Shown: positions 1 to 8,662, counted from the stretch's first letter. The stretch: 35,228 nt of DNA from Oscillospiraceae bacterium (GCA_017516925.1 JAFXAQ010000044.1:1-35228); one strand, 5' to 3'. Notes: generated from the letters alone by a model not told the origin. Made by a program: numbers and translations.

Positions 1-1
1 A

Positions 2-787
2 GTGAACATCCCAAAAGAGGATCACTTCTATCACGAGCGTCCATCCTGGGCCATTGTGACCCCGGAGGTCTTTCAAAAGGCACAGGAGATCATGGATTCC
101 CGGCGAACCAAATATGATTCGGGAGAACCCTTCAGAGACGCAAGATACAGTTCCAAACATGTGTTCTCCACGCTCATCAAGTGTGAACATTGTGGCAGGT
201 CCTTCACCCGGAAGACCTATACATACGTAAACACCCGGGTATACTGGCGATGCGTTACCAACGATCAGTATACTGCAGAAAAGTGCGATAACCGCGTGAT
301 TTTGGATGAACCGGAACTGATAGAGGAGATTCGCAAATACTTTGCCTCGTTGATAGAGGATAAAGATGTTTTCGTGGCAAGTATTCTGGAAAGCTTGGAC
401 AAACAGCTTCCGCAGGCGCAGAACCCCGAACAGAAAAAGCAGGAAATTGAGCTTAAGCGGAAGAAGCTGCTGAGCATAAAAGACCGCTATCAAGAGATGT
501 ACGCCAATGATCTGATCAGTATGGCAGAGCTGAAAGAAAGGCTTGCCGGCATCACCAAAGAACTGAAGGCTGTGGATATGGACTTGGAGCAAATCGCCCA
601 GACAGCACAGATCGTCAGTAATGCGGAGCAAATCATTCAGCACTACCGTCAGGAGGTCCTTCGATTTTTAGAATTAGAAACCGTTACCAATATGGATATG
701 CGCCGGATTATTGACCACATCTCGGTGGGTAAAAACGGCAATGTCCGTGTGGTACTGAAAAAATTTGAAGATATGGTAGCCGCCTAA
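2..787 (+). CDS. Large serine recombinase, C-terminal part (5' end outside window)
   Basis: The reading frame is open at the left edge, so this is the tail of a longer gene. Visible in order (residues numbered from the first codon shown): the end of the Recombinase domain (WAIVTPEVFQKAQEI, about 15-30); a zinc-ribbon with Cys61, Cys64, Cys84 and Cys95 (KCEHCGRSF, then WRC and KC); and a charged coiled coil (about 135-210). This order is typical of large serine integrases of ICEs, transposons and phages, which join attachment sites through a serine nucleophile. That N-terminal catalytic domain is not in the window. The stop codon overlaps the next start by one base (TAATG), so the two genes are probably translationally coupled. 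No att site could be identified. Confidence 0.9.
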   Translation: MNIPKEDHFYHERPSWAIVTPEVFQKAQEIMDSRRTKYDSGEPFRDARYSSKHVFSTLIKCEHCGRSFTRKTYTYVNTRVYWRCVTNDQYTAEKCDNRVILDEPELIEEIRKYFASLIEDKDVFVASILESLDKQLPQAQNPEQKKQEIELKRKKLLSIKDRYQEMYANDLISMAELKERLAGITKELKAVDMDLEQIAQTAQIVSNAEQIIQHYRQEVLRFLELETVTNMDMRRIIDHISVGKNGNVRVVLKKFEDMVAA

Positions 788-1182
788 TGACACTTAGCGA
801 ATTGGTGTCCGTGGTGGAGGTTCTGGACCCCATGGTGCTCAGCTCCAAGGTGACCGAAAACTGTCAGTGCGCCTGTGAGTGCCCGGTTGTACAAATTCCC
901 GAGGGCATCGCCGGGCTGTTTGATGAGGAGCTGGTTATCAGCGGAGAAAGCCGCCGGTTACTGGTAACGCTGGGACAATTTTCCATTATCCGGCTAGAGC
1001 GGGATGCGCAGCTGATTGTGCCGGTGGTAGACTATGCCATACCCACAAAGGAATGCTGTGACGCACCGGGGTGTGCCGAGGACCCCTGCGAGCTTTTCTC
1101 CCGGATACCCTTCCCGGAAGCCCAGTTTGCTCCCAGAGACTGCGACCGCCAACAGCCTTGTGATTGCTATACGACAACCTAA
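787..1182 (+). CDS. Cys-rich protein of unknown function, coupled to the recombinase gene
   Basis: 131 residues starting at the ATG of a TAATG overlap with the recombinase stop. I do not recognise the family. It has three cysteine clusters (CQCACEC near 27-33, ECCDAPGCAEDPC near 89-101, and CDRQQPCDC near the end) around a hydrophobic, beta-rich middle (LLVTLGQFSIIRL, then LIVPVVDYAIP). There is no signal peptide or membrane segment. The clusters suggest metal binding or disulfide cross-linking. The tight coupling suggests either mobile-element cargo or a host gene joined at an insertion boundary. It is the last gene before repeat element 1, which begins 7 bases after its stop. Confidence 0.6.
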   Translation: MTLSELVSVVEVLDPMVLSSKVTENCQCACECPVVQIPEGIAGLFDEELVISGESRRLLVTLGQFSIIRLERDAQLIVPVVDYAIPTKECCDAPGCAEDPCELFSRIPFPEAQFAPRDCDRQQPCDCYTTT

Positions 1183-1188
1183 AATAAG

Positions 1189-1424
1189 TCAGCGGTCAAG
1201 GAAGCGCCAAAGACAAGCAAACCGGACCTGTCGGCGTACAGATGGTACGTTAGGGTCCGGTTTGTGCAGTAAGTCAAAACACCTTGCGATAGCAAGCTGT
1301 TTTAGGGAACTGATTGCCACAACCAGTGTTGCGACGCTGGTTTCGCAATGACTGTTTCATTATGGCAGATTGCTTTTTCAATATCGTTGTGTTTTGACGG
1401 TTTGGGGGTTCCTTGACACGCTGA
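1189..1424 (+). repeat. Structured intergenic element, family 1, copy 1
   Basis: A 236 bp element that folds as follows. P1: TCAGCG plus GTCAAGGAA (1189-1203) pairs with TTCCTTGAC, a bulged A, then CGCTGA (1409-1424), extended inward by CCAAA (1207-1211)/TTTGG (1401-1405). P2: CAAACCGGACC (1218-1228) pairs with GGTCCGGTTTG (1254-1264); its tip carries CGTAC/GTACG. P4: GTCAAAACAC (1273-1282) pairs with GTGTTTTGAC (1389-1398). P3: CTTGC-GATA-GCAAG (1283-1296). The variable loop 1297-1388 holds a palindromic insert (1312-1352). Copies 2 and 3 share the fold with compensatory changes. It contains no convincing ORF. It lies between convergent genes, and its right end overlaps the hairpin at 1423-1448 by two bases. 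Confidence 0.85.
1312..1352. repeat. REP-like palindrome nested in element copy 1
   Basis: An imperfect palindrome running from GATTGCCACAACCAG to CTGGTTTCGCAATGAC. Its ends (GATTGCCAC and CGCAATGAC) match the type of short dispersed repeat found in many bacterial genomes with ends like GTCATTGCGAGG and GGCAATC. A related but different palindrome occupies the same loop in copy 3 (29040-29081). Confidence 0.55.
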
Positions 1425-1448
1425 AGCCGGAGGGTAACCTCCGGCTTC
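1423..1448 (-). terminator. Terminator-like hairpin after the histidine kinase gene
   Basis: A 10 bp perfect stem, GAAGCCGGAG/CTCCGGCTTC, with a 6-base loop lies 8 bases past the kinase stop. On the minus strand no T-run follows. The sequence passes straight into the end of repeat element 1, which may have separated the hairpin from its U-tract. Confidence 0.5.
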
Positions 1449-1456
1449 AATGTCTA

Positions 1457-2662
1457 TTACAGGCACGGCAGCTGAACAAAGAAGCAATTTCCTGTTGGAT
1501 TGCTTTCTGCCCATATTTTCCCCTTATGATTTTCTGTAAGGCTTTTGGCAATAGACAAGCCCAAGCCAAAGCTTCCGTCACCGGTACGGGCAGTATCCAG
1601 TCTGGAAAATCGTCCGAAAATCGTTTTCAGCTTTTCCTGCGGGATCGGGTTTCCCGGACTGGCTACCGACAAAAGGCAACTGCCTCTCCCCTGCCGTTGC
1701 AATTTCACCAACACAAGACCCGGGGCCGCATATTTTGCTGCATTGTCCAGCAGCACGCTCAGTATCTGCGTCAGGTGCTGAGGGCTGCCTGTTAAAAGAA
1801 TTTGTGCTTCAATCTGACTTTCCAGCACCAGATTTTTTTCAAAAAATACCGGTTCAAAGGGTAGTAGCGTCTCCTGAACAAGCTGACTGAAATCCAGCTG
1901 GGTAAAGGTGTTCCGGGTCTGTCCGTTGTCTGCCCGGGTCAGCTCCAGCAATCCTTCCACCAAAGCCCGCATTCGATGAGACATTGTCAAGATATTTTGC
2001 TGAAACTGCTTTCTGTCTGCCTCCGGACAATCCGGGCTGTCCAAAAGCTCTGCGTTGCTCATAATCACCGTCAGCGGCGTTTTCAACTCATGGGAAGCAT
2101 CCGAAACAAATTGGGTCTGCTGCTTCCAGGCCTTGTCTACCGGCTTTACCGCCCAGTGCGCCAAGAACAGGCTAATTCCAAAAAAGGCTGCCAGGCTGAG
2201 CAGTCCCATCAGGGTGCAGGCACGAACCAATGCTGTCAGCGTCGCCTGCTGGCTGGATATGTCCACAAACAAAATAGTCTGGCTGGCAACATCCGAAACC
2301 ACTATATAACGCAAATTGTAGGTTTCCAGCAATCCGGTGTTTCTTTGCTGGGCATACACCCGCTGGACAAGCTCCCGGATAAAGGTTTCGTCGGTAATAT
2401 CATAGTAGCTATAGCCGCTGGTAATCATATTGCCGTGAACAGTTACCTGAACGGAGAAATACGGAAGCTGCGCCTCCCGGTCAGGTTCCTGAAAGCTGCT
2501 GGGACGTCGGGTATTCTGGGACAAGCGTTCCAGAAGTGCCTCTGTCTGGGTGTCCAAATTCATCTTTGTGAAATGATACACCGTGGCAAAAATCGCCAGC
2601 AGCATCGCCAAAACAATGCACATATTCACAAGCACAAATTTCAGGCGTAATTTTCTTATCAC
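1457..2662 (-). CDS. Sensor histidine kinase
   Basis: 401 residues, transmembrane sensor kinase. Order: TM1 (about 8-30), an extracytoplasmic sensor region (about 31-145), TM2 (about 148-168), then the dimerisation/phosphoacceptor helix with H-box FVSDASHELKTPL (His191). The ATPase domain follows, with N-box LLDNAAKYA and G-box GDGSFGLGLSIAKSL. It starts at GTG with GGAGG seven bases upstream; the GTGA start overlaps the TGA of the response regulator by four bases, so the two are translationally coupled. The signal sensed is unknown. The sensor region is too small and unremarkable to name a ligand. Confidence 0.93.
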   Translation of the reverse strand: MIRKLRLKFVLVNMCIVLAMLLAIFATVYHFTKMNLDTQTEALLERLSQNTRRPSSFQEPDREAQLPYFSVQVTVHGNMITSGYSYYDITDETFIRELVQRVYAQQRNTGLLETYNLRYIVVSDVASQTILFVDISSQQATLTALVRACTLMGLLSLAAFFGISLFLAHWAVKPVDKAWKQQTQFVSDASHELKTPLTVIMSNAELLDSPDCPEADRKQFQQNILTMSHRMRALVEGLLELTRADNGQTRNTFTQLDFSQLVQETLLPFEPVFFEKNLVLESQIEAQILLTGSPQHLTQILSVLLDNAAKYAAPGLVLVKLQRQGRGSCLLSVASPGNPIPQEKLKTIFGRFSRLDTARTGDGSFGLGLSIAKSLTENHKGKIWAESNPTGNCFFVQLPCL

Positions 2663-3330
2663 TGTGAAACCTCCAAATGATATCCCAGTCGCCGGATTGC
2701 CACAATTCGTACATCCGAGCCGATAGCCTGCAGCTTCTTCCGCAAAAAGCCCACATAGACCTCCACGTGATTCTCCACCGCATTGGAATCATAGCCCCAA
2801 ATCCGTGCCAATATCACTTCTTTCGACAGATTTTGTCCCTTGGATTGCATCAAAAAGCGCATAACGTCAAATTCTCTGGCAGAAAGACGGACGGATTTAT
2901 CGCCGCACACCAATGCGCCGGAGGCTAAATCCAGCGCAGTATTGCCAAAGGTAAGCTCATCCACCTGATTGCCCTGCCGGCGAAGCAGCGCATTGATACA
3001 GGCCAGCAGCTCCCGGGAATCAAAGGGCTTTGTCAGGTAATAGTCCGCACCGGCATTGAGCCCCTCAATTCTGTCCTCCAGACCGGATTTTGCCGTCAGC
3101 ATTAAAATCGGCGTGGCGCAGCGCTTGGCACGGACCTGCCGTGCCACCTGATAACCGTCCATTTTTGGCATCATAACGTCCAATATCAAAAGGTCATAAA
3201 TTCCCAGCTCGGCATATTCTGCCCCGGCCTCTCCGTCGTAGACAACCTCCACCGTAAAGCCCTTCCGTTCCAGCATTGCCTTGAGCGAATCTGCCAGCAA
3301 TTTTTCGTCTTCCACAATCAAAATTTTCAT
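2659..3330 (-). CDS. OmpR/PhoB-family response regulator
   Basis: 223 residues. The receiver domain (1-115) has the acidic pocket EDE near residue 8, phosphoacceptor Asp51 (LILDVMMPKMDG) and Lys101 (YLTKPF). A winged-helix DNA-binding domain follows (about 125-220; REFDVMRFL, NHVEVYVGFLRKKL, RRLGYHLE). The start is at MKILIVEDEK, with AGGAGG seven bases upstream at 3338-3343, rather than the upstream in-frame start. It is the first gene of the two-gene operon with the downstream kinase, with its own sigma-A-type promoter at 3355-3382. Targets are not evident. Confidence 0.94.
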   Translation of the reverse strand: MKILIVEDEKLLADSLKAMLERKGFTVEVVYDGEAGAEYAELGIYDLLILDVMMPKMDGYQVARQVRAKRCATPILMLTAKSGLEDRIEGLNAGADYYLTKPFDSRELLACINALLRRQGNQVDELTFGNTALDLASGALVCGDKSVRLSAREFDVMRFLMQSKGQNLSKEVILARIWGYDSNAVENHVEVYVGFLRKKLQAIGSDVRIVAIRRLGYHLEVSQ

Positions 3331-3354
3331 TGTATAACCTCCTGACATATTTCT

Positions 3355-3382
3355 ATTATAATACATTGCCAGGCTGAATCAA
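3355..3382 (-). promoter_or_regulatory. Promoter of the two-component operon
   Basis: -35 TTGATT (3377-3382) and -10 TATAAT (3355-3360), 16-base spacer, read on the minus strand. It lies 25 bases upstream of the response-regulator start. Confidence 0.7.
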
Positions 3383-3401
3383 GACTGAAATACACAAAAC
3401 A

Positions 3402-3429
3402 GAAAGGGTCAGCAAAAACTGACCCTTTC
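3402..3429 (-). terminator. Intrinsic terminator of the serA operon
   Basis: 11 bp stem GAAAGGGTCAG/CTGACCCTTTC with a 6-base A-rich loop. On the minus strand it is followed by a U-rich stretch (TGTTTTGTGTATTT), 10 bases past the serA stop. Confidence 0.8.
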
Positions 3430-3438
3430 CACAATTGC

Positions 3439-4602
3439 TTATCGAATCACACGGGCACGGAAAACGCCTTCCAGCGCCTCCAGCTCTTTGACAACCTCTG
3501 CAGGTGTGGGCTCATCCAAATCCAACATCGTACAGGCATACTCCCCTTTGCTTCGGTTCAGCATATCGGAGATGTTGATATTGTGGCTTGCCACCACGGT
3601 TGTGAAACGGCTGATGGTGTTGGGAATATTCTTATGCAGCACCATAATTCGACCAGGCTTGGTACAGATGCCCATATCCATAGCCGGGAAATTTACAGAA
3701 TTCTTGATATTACCGTTTTCCAGATAATCCATTACCTGACGCACTGCCATCTTTGCGCAGTTATCCTCAGATTCTTCTGTAGATGCGCCCAAGTGGGGAA
3801 TGGCAACAACACCCTGCATACCGGCGGTTCTGTCATTGGGGAAGTCTGTAATATAGCGCTTAACCTTACCGGATGCCAGCGCCTGCTCTATGGCATCGTC
3901 ATCCACCAGCTTATCCCGGGCGAAGTTCAAAAGAATTACGCCATCTTTCATCATTGCCAGAGTTTCTGCGTTAATCATATGCTTGGTATCATCCAAAAGG
4001 GGTACGTGCAGAGAAATAATATCGCACTTTTCGTAAATTTCTTCCCGGGTCTTCACAGGCACAATGTTGCTGTCCAAATGCCATGCAGCGCTGATGGAAA
4101 TGTAGGGGTCACAGCCGTAGACCTCCATACCCAGGGCAATGGCAGTGTTTGCCAGAATACCGCCAATGGCGCCCAAGCCGATAACACCCAGCTTCTTACC
4201 CATCAACTCTGTTCCGGCGAACTGGGACTTACCCTTTTCCACTTTCTTTGCCACGTCGCCTTCGTCCTTAATGGACTTTACCCACTCAACGCCGCCTATG
4301 ACATCACGGCTGCCCAGAAGCATACCGCAAATTGCCATTTCCTTCACACCGTTGGCGTTGGCGCCGGGAGTGTTAAACACCACAATACCCTGCTGGGCGC
4401 ATTTTTCCAGCGGAATATTATTCACACCCGCGCCAGCCCGGGCAACTGCCAGCAGATTGTCCGGCAAGTCCATTTCATGCATAGCAGCGCTGCGAACCAA
4501 AATGGCATCCGCCTGCGCAATATCCTCGGTGGTCTTATAGTCCTCTGTCCAAAGGGCAGTGCCCACCTTGGAAATCTTATTCAAATAATGTACCTGATAC
4601 AT
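3439..4602 (-). CDS. serA: D-3-phosphoglycerate dehydrogenase
   Basis: 387 residues. It catalyses NAD-dependent oxidation of 3-phosphoglycerate to 3-phosphohydroxypyruvate, the first step of serine synthesis in the cytoplasm. The 2-hydroxyacid dehydrogenase catalytic domain flanks a Rossmann domain (GLGAIGGILANTA near 145). Conserved segments include RAGAGVNNIP, the LLNFARD loop and the IPHLGASTEES catalytic His region. A C-terminal ACT domain (about 315-387; GRIMVLHKNIPNTISRF) suggests serine feedback. I chose ATG 4602 because AAAGGA then has an 8-base spacer; an ATG nine bases upstream overlaps the apgM-like stop but has no spacer. Downstream gene of a coupled two-gene operon. Confidence 0.93.
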   Translation of the reverse strand: MYQVHYLNKISKVGTALWTEDYKTTEDIAQADAILVRSAAMHEMDLPDNLLAVARAGAGVNNIPLEKCAQQGIVVFNTPGANANGVKEMAICGMLLGSRDVIGGVEWVKSIKDEGDVAKKVEKGKSQFAGTELMGKKLGVIGLGAIGGILANTAIALGMEVYGCDPYISISAAWHLDSNIVPVKTREEIYEKCDIISLHVPLLDDTKHMINAETLAMMKDGVILLNFARDKLVDDDAIEQALASGKVKRYITDFPNDRTAGMQGVVAIPHLGASTEESEDNCAKMAVRQVMDYLENGNIKNSVNFPAMDMGICTKPGRIMVLHKNIPNTISRFTTVVASHNINISDMLNRSKGEYACTMLDLDEPTPAEVVKELEALEGVFRARVIR

Positions 4603-4607
4603 AGCTC

Positions 4608-5810
4608 TCATCCTTTCATAAATAAACGGTCAATTAAGCGATAGCCCTCCGGCTGGAAAATACCGGTGGCTTCAGCCTCTTTTTCGTTATACTGTGCAAC
4701 TTTCTTTCTTTGACAGGTGCTGTCATAGAGAATATAGGGTACCGGGTCCCCAGTGTGGGTGCGGCAGCGAATGGGCGTGGGGTGGTCCGGAAGTATCAAA
4801 AGCCGATAAGGCTCCAAGGATGCATCCATCGCCGCCTTGACTGGGGCAATCACCCGGCTGTCCAGCGCTTCAATCGCCTTGATTTTATTTTCTATGCTGC
4901 CCTGATGTCCCATTTCATCCGGGGCTTCCACGTGGATATAGGCAAAGTCACAGCCGTCCTGCAGCACTGCCTGGATCGCCGCCTGGGCTTTCCCCTCATA
5001 ATTGGTATGCAAGCCGCCGTTGGCGCCGGGGACATTCACAACCTGCATTCCGGCGCCGGTAGCAATCCCCTTTAATAAATCCACAGCAGAAATCATTGCG
5101 CCGGTTTTACCTGTCTTTTTTTGAAAATTCTCCAGACTGGGTTTGGTGCCTGCGCCCCAGAACCAAAGGCAATTGGCTTTATTCTTGCCCTGGGCAGCGC
5201 GCTGCAGGTTCAGCGGGTGGTTATTCAGGATTTCATAGCTTTTCTCCATCATTTGCAAAAAAGCCGGATGCTGCGGCAAATAGGGGGCAATTTTCTGTCC
5301 CAAATGGTCATGGGGCTGCGCCATCTCCAGGACTTTTCCCTTTTTCCACACCAAAATGTGGCGGTAGCTGGTGCCGGTATAAAACTGAAATTCCGGAGCA
5401 GTCAGCTCTTTGCGCAGGTCGTTTAGCAAAATATCCGCATCCTCGGTGGAAATCTCGCCGGAGCTATGGTCCACAATAGTCTTCTCAGCAAAAGGTGCAT
5501 CCTCCGTCAGGGTCACCAAGTTTGCCCGAAAAATCACATCGTCGGCTGCCATTTGCACACCCACGCTCAGCGCCTCCAAGGGAGAACGTCCGGAATAGTT
5601 TTCCAAAGGGTTATAGCCCAATACCGCCAAGTTTGCCACGTCGCTGCCCGGCTTCATAGACTCAGGGACTGTTTTTACCAGTCCCATCTCCCCCTTTCCG
5701 GCCAGTTCATCCATACAGGGTGTTTGGGCATATTGCAGGGGCGTTTGCCCACCCAGCTGCGCCAAAGGCTCGTCAGCCATTCCGTCGCCTAAAATCACAA
5801 AATACTTCAT
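4608..5810 (-). CDS. ApgM-type cofactor-independent phosphoglycerate mutase / proposed homoserine kinase
   Basis: 400 residues, alkaline-phosphatase superfamily. The start MKYFVILGDGMADEP carries the first metal-binding Asp; PGSDVANLAVLGYNP holds the Ser nucleophile region; HVEAPDEMGHQG and LPDHPTP supply the second set of metal ligands. The archaeal-type ApgM family interconverts 2- and 3-phosphoglycerate, but a clostridial branch is annotated as a proposed homoserine kinase because it clusters with threonine genes. Here the partner is serA, which consumes 3-phosphoglycerate, favouring a phosphoglycerate or serine role. The start is set by GGAGG at 5818-5822; an upstream in-frame extension has no ribosome site. 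Its stop overlaps the serA start region. Confidence 0.85.
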   Translation of the reverse strand: MKYFVILGDGMADEPLAQLGGQTPLQYAQTPCMDELAGKGEMGLVKTVPESMKPGSDVANLAVLGYNPLENYSGRSPLEALSVGVQMAADDVIFRANLVTLTEDAPFAEKTIVDHSSGEISTEDADILLNDLRKELTAPEFQFYTGTSYRHILVWKKGKVLEMAQPHDHLGQKIAPYLPQHPAFLQMMEKSYEILNNHPLNLQRAAQGKNKANCLWFWGAGTKPSLENFQKKTGKTGAMISAVDLLKGIATGAGMQVVNVPGANGGLHTNYEGKAQAAIQAVLQDGCDFAYIHVEAPDEMGHQGSIENKIKAIEALDSRVIAPVKAAMDASLEPYRLLILPDHPTPIRCRTHTGDPVPYILYDSTCQRKKVAQYNEKEAEATGIFQPEGYRLIDRLFMKG

Positions 5811-6073
5811 AAGGGAACCTCCGTGTTCGCCTTTTCCCGTCCATATAGGGTAAACATTTGTATTTATCATATAGTAGCACTTCTTGCAAGAAAATACAAT
5901 ATGAAAATTTGGATGATTTTTTAGTTTTTTTACCGGAATTTTCGTCAATAATGTATGATACAGGTCCCAAAAACATATGCTACATCATATTCACAAACTA
6001 TTCACGGGATTTTCAGGGAGTTTTCAGTCTCTGTTCGTATAATGGTGACAGAAACAAAGAAAGGATGATGCAT

Positions 6074-7405
6074 ATGTATCAAGATGATGAGAAGAATTTC
6101 CCCTGGACATATAAGCCGGAACAACCCTCTGCCCAACAGGAGCAGCCCTTCCCGCAAGAAGCGCCGCTGCCTCAGTATGAGCCTGCTCCGGTACAGGAAG
6201 AACAAACATCAAAAAAGAAACGCTCCTCCGCCTCTACCGGCAAAATCGTTGCTCTGGCGCTTTGCTGCTCTCTGCTGGGCGGCATTCTGGGCAGTGTCGG
6301 CGGCGCTCTGGCAATGAAAACCGCAGCGCCCCAAAACAACACCGTGGTCTTGGAGGGTCAGCGGGAAAATACCGTTTTGGAAATCCACAAAATCGATACC
6401 TCCAAGCTGATGACACCTGCCGAGGTTTATGCTGCCAACGTGAACTCCACTGTTGGCATCACCACCACCGTCACCACAAACTTCTGGGGCTTCCAGTCCA
6501 ACTCCGCCGCCTCCGGTTCCGGATTTATCATTTCTAAGGACGGCTATATTCTCACCAACCAGCACGTAATTGAAGATTCCTCCTCTATCACCGTATCCTT
6601 CTACGACGGCTCCAGCAAGGAGGCGCAGCTGGTGGGCTACGATGCCAGCAATGATATTGCCGTGTTAAAGGTTGAGGCGCAGGATTTAAGTCCTGTGGTT
6701 CTGGGCAACTCCGAAAATTTGAATGTTGGCGATTCCGTGGTTGCCATCGGCAACCCCTTGGGAGAACTGACCTTTTCCCTGACCGCCGGTGCCGTCAGCG
6801 CCACAGAACGGGAAATCACCACCTCCAACGGTGTCACAATGAACCTGATGCAGACAGACTGCGCCATCAACTCCGGAAACTCCGGCGGTGCGCTGTTCAA
6901 TCTGTACGGTGAGGTGGTAGGCATCACCAATGCCAAGTACTCCTCCTCCGGCACAGATACCTCCATTGACAATATTGGGTTTGCTATTCCTGTAAACCGT
7001 ATTCGCAGCATTGTGGAAAGCATCATCGAAAAAGGCTATATTGCAAAGCCCTATCTTGGTGTGTCTCTCACCGATGTCAGCGCAGAAACCCAGAGCTATG
7101 GCTTGCCTCAGGGCGCTTCTGTTAAGGAGGTTTCGGAAAACTCCCCTGCCGCCAACGCAGGACTGCAGGTCAACGATATCATCACCCACGTGGACGGTCT
7201 GGCAATTACCGGTTCTTCCGACGTTGTGAAAATTGTGGGAGAATGTGAGGTCGGTCAGGTCCTGAAGCTGACCGTTTACCGGATGGGCATTACTATGGAT
7301 GTGGAAATCACCGTAGGAGAGCAAATTCAAAACGCCACACCACAGGAAACCACACCCCAACATCAATATCCCAACTTCCCCTTTGGCGGAAACGGAATGC
7401 GTTAA
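6074..7405 (+). CDS. HtrA/DegP-like membrane serine protease with PDZ domain
   Basis: 443 residues. Surface quality-control protease. A Pro/Gln-rich cytoplasmic tail (1-46) precedes one TM segment (about 57-81), then a trypsin-like domain with His164 (TNQHV), Asp194 (SNDIAVL) and Ser270 (INSGNSGG), and a C-terminal PDZ domain (about 340-420; PYLGVSL, SPAANAGLQVNDII). The triad is intact. ATG 6074 is preferred because AAGG ends nine bases before it; ATGs at 6065 and 6068 are too close. A TATAAT at 6038-6043 is a likely -10, but no good -35 precedes it, so an activator or alternative sigma factor is possible. Confidence 0.93.
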   Translation: MYQDDEKNFPWTYKPEQPSAQQEQPFPQEAPLPQYEPAPVQEEQTSKKKRSSASTGKIVALALCCSLLGGILGSVGGALAMKTAAPQNNTVVLEGQRENTVLEIHKIDTSKLMTPAEVYAANVNSTVGITTTVTTNFWGFQSNSAASGSGFIISKDGYILTNQHVIEDSSSITVSFYDGSSKEAQLVGYDASNDIAVLKVEAQDLSPVVLGNSENLNVGDSVVAIGNPLGELTFSLTAGAVSATEREITTSNGVTMNLMQTDCAINSGNSGGALFNLYGEVVGITNAKYSSSGTDTSIDNIGFAIPVNRIRSIVESIIEKGYIAKPYLGVSLTDVSAETQSYGLPQGASVKEVSENSPAANAGLQVNDIITHVDGLAITGSSDVVKIVGECEVGQVLKLTVYRMGITMDVEITVGEQIQNATPQETTPQHQYPNFPFGGNGMR

Positions 7406-7448
7406 CAAATCATAACCACCGACAGTGTGCCAGTGGTTTTCTTACCAT

Positions 7449-7479
7449 AAAAGCCGAAGTGCAGTGCACTTCGGCTTTA
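7449..7479. terminator. Bidirectional terminator between htrA-like and metK
   Basis: A long near-perfect stem, AAAGCCGAAGTGCA paired with TGCACTTCGGCTTT, between convergent genes. It can serve both. Confidence 0.75.
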
Positions 7480-7483
7480 TGGT

Positions 7484-8632
7484 TTATAAGCTGTTTGCCA
7501 TTTCCTTAAGCTGGTCAGCCAGGTCTGTTTCCTCCCAGGGCAACCCCGCTACACCGAAATGTCCGTTCCGGGCAGTTTTGCCGTAGATGGGTCTGCGCAG
7601 CTGCAGCTTGCGGATAATGCCGCCGGGTGTCAGGTCACAGGTTTTGCGAAGCAGGGCAGTCATTTCCTCATCGGCAATCTTACCGGTGCCGTAGCTGTCC
7701 ACCCGGACAGAAACCGGTTCTGCCACACCGATGGCATACGCCAGCTGCACCTGCACCTGCGTGGCAAGACCCGCAGCTACCAGATTCTTTGCCATATACC
7801 GCGCCATATAGGCACCGGAACGGTCCACCTTGGTAGGGTCCTTACCGGAGAAGGCACCGCCGCCGTGGGAGAAATAGCCGCCATAGGTATCCACAATGAT
7901 TTTTCTGCCGGTGAGACCTGTGTCGCCGTCAGGTCCGCCAATGACAAACTTACCGGTGGGGTTGATATGAATGTTAGCCACATTTCCAATATCAAAGCCG
8001 TATTGCGCCAGAACAGGCGCAATCACACCATCGCGGATGTATCGGCGCAGCTCGCTGATTTCAAAATCCTCGGTGTGCATAACCGATACCACCACGGTGT
8101 CAACGCCCAGCACGTTACCCTTTTCGTCAAACTCCACAGACACCTGGGTTTTACCGTCGGGACGGAGCAGGTCATTGCTTTCCACGCAAGCCGTCAGCCG
8201 GTTACTCAAGGCTCTGGACAACGCCACAGGCAGGGGCATCAGCTCCGGGGTCTGGGTGCAGGCGCCACCAAACATCATACCCTGGTCTCCGGCACCGCCT
8301 ACTTCATCGTTGGTGCCCATGGCAATATCGGCTGACTGGGTGTGCACCTTACAAACCACCTCTACGGTGTCGGCACTGAAGCCGGTTTCCGGGTGGGTGT
8401 AGCCGATTTCGGCAATGACCCGGCGGGCAATGGCTTCGTAATCCACTTTGGCAGATGTGGTAATCTCGCCGCAAATCACGCAGAAGTTGGTGGTTACCAT
8501 CACTTCGCAAGCCACACGGGAATTGGGGTCCTGGGCAAGGCAAGCGTCCAGAATGGCATCGGAAATGTTATCCGCTACCTTGTCAGGGTGTCCACAGGTA
8601 ACACATTCAGAGGTAAATAATCTCTTTTCCAT
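7484..8632 (-). CDS. metK: S-adenosylmethionine synthetase
   Basis: 382 residues, the usual family length. It makes S-adenosylmethionine from methionine and ATP. Visible signatures are TCGHPDKVADNISDA near the N-terminus, GAGDQGMMFG in the central region and the glycine-rich GGGAFSGKDPTKVDRSGAY. Start MEKRLFTSE with AAAGGA six bases upstream; a weaker upstream start is rejected. It is preceded by a complete SAM-I riboswitch and terminator, so transcription should fall when SAM is abundant. Single-gene unit, convergent with the htrA-like gene. Confidence 0.97.
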   Translation of the reverse strand: MEKRLFTSECVTCGHPDKVADNISDAILDACLAQDPNSRVACEVMVTTNFCVICGEITTSAKVDYEAIARRVIAEIGYTHPETGFSADTVEVVCKVHTQSADIAMGTNDEVGGAGDQGMMFGGACTQTPELMPLPVALSRALSNRLTACVESNDLLRPDGKTQVSVEFDEKGNVLGVDTVVVSVMHTEDFEISELRRYIRDGVIAPVLAQYGFDIGNVANIHINPTGKFVIGGPDGDTGLTGRKIIVDTYGGYFSHGGGAFSGKDPTKVDRSGAYMARYMAKNLVAAGLATQVQVQLAYAIGVAEPVSVRVDSYGTGKIADEEMTALLRKTCDLTPGGIIRKLQLRRPIYGKTARNGHFGVAGLPWEETDLADQLKEMANSL

Positions 8633-8662
8633 AATAATCCTTTCACGCAATCAAAAAAATAC

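Noticed and set aside
1034-1351. 105 aa ORF through element copy 1, similar to a 110 aa ORF at 28890-29222 in copy 3
   Set aside because: Similarity comes from the DNA repeat itself. In copy 2 the matching frame contains a stop and the stem changes follow base pairing, not codons. No ribosome site.
1189-1424. Retron or IStron reading of the structured element
   Set aside because: Paired ends recall a retron a1/a2 stem, but no reverse transcriptase, TnpB or intron-type core lies in or beside any of the three copies.
3583-4644. 353 aa antisense ORF over serA
   Set aside because: Shadow of serA; no ribosome site or recognisable domain, and serA motifs are intact on the other strand.
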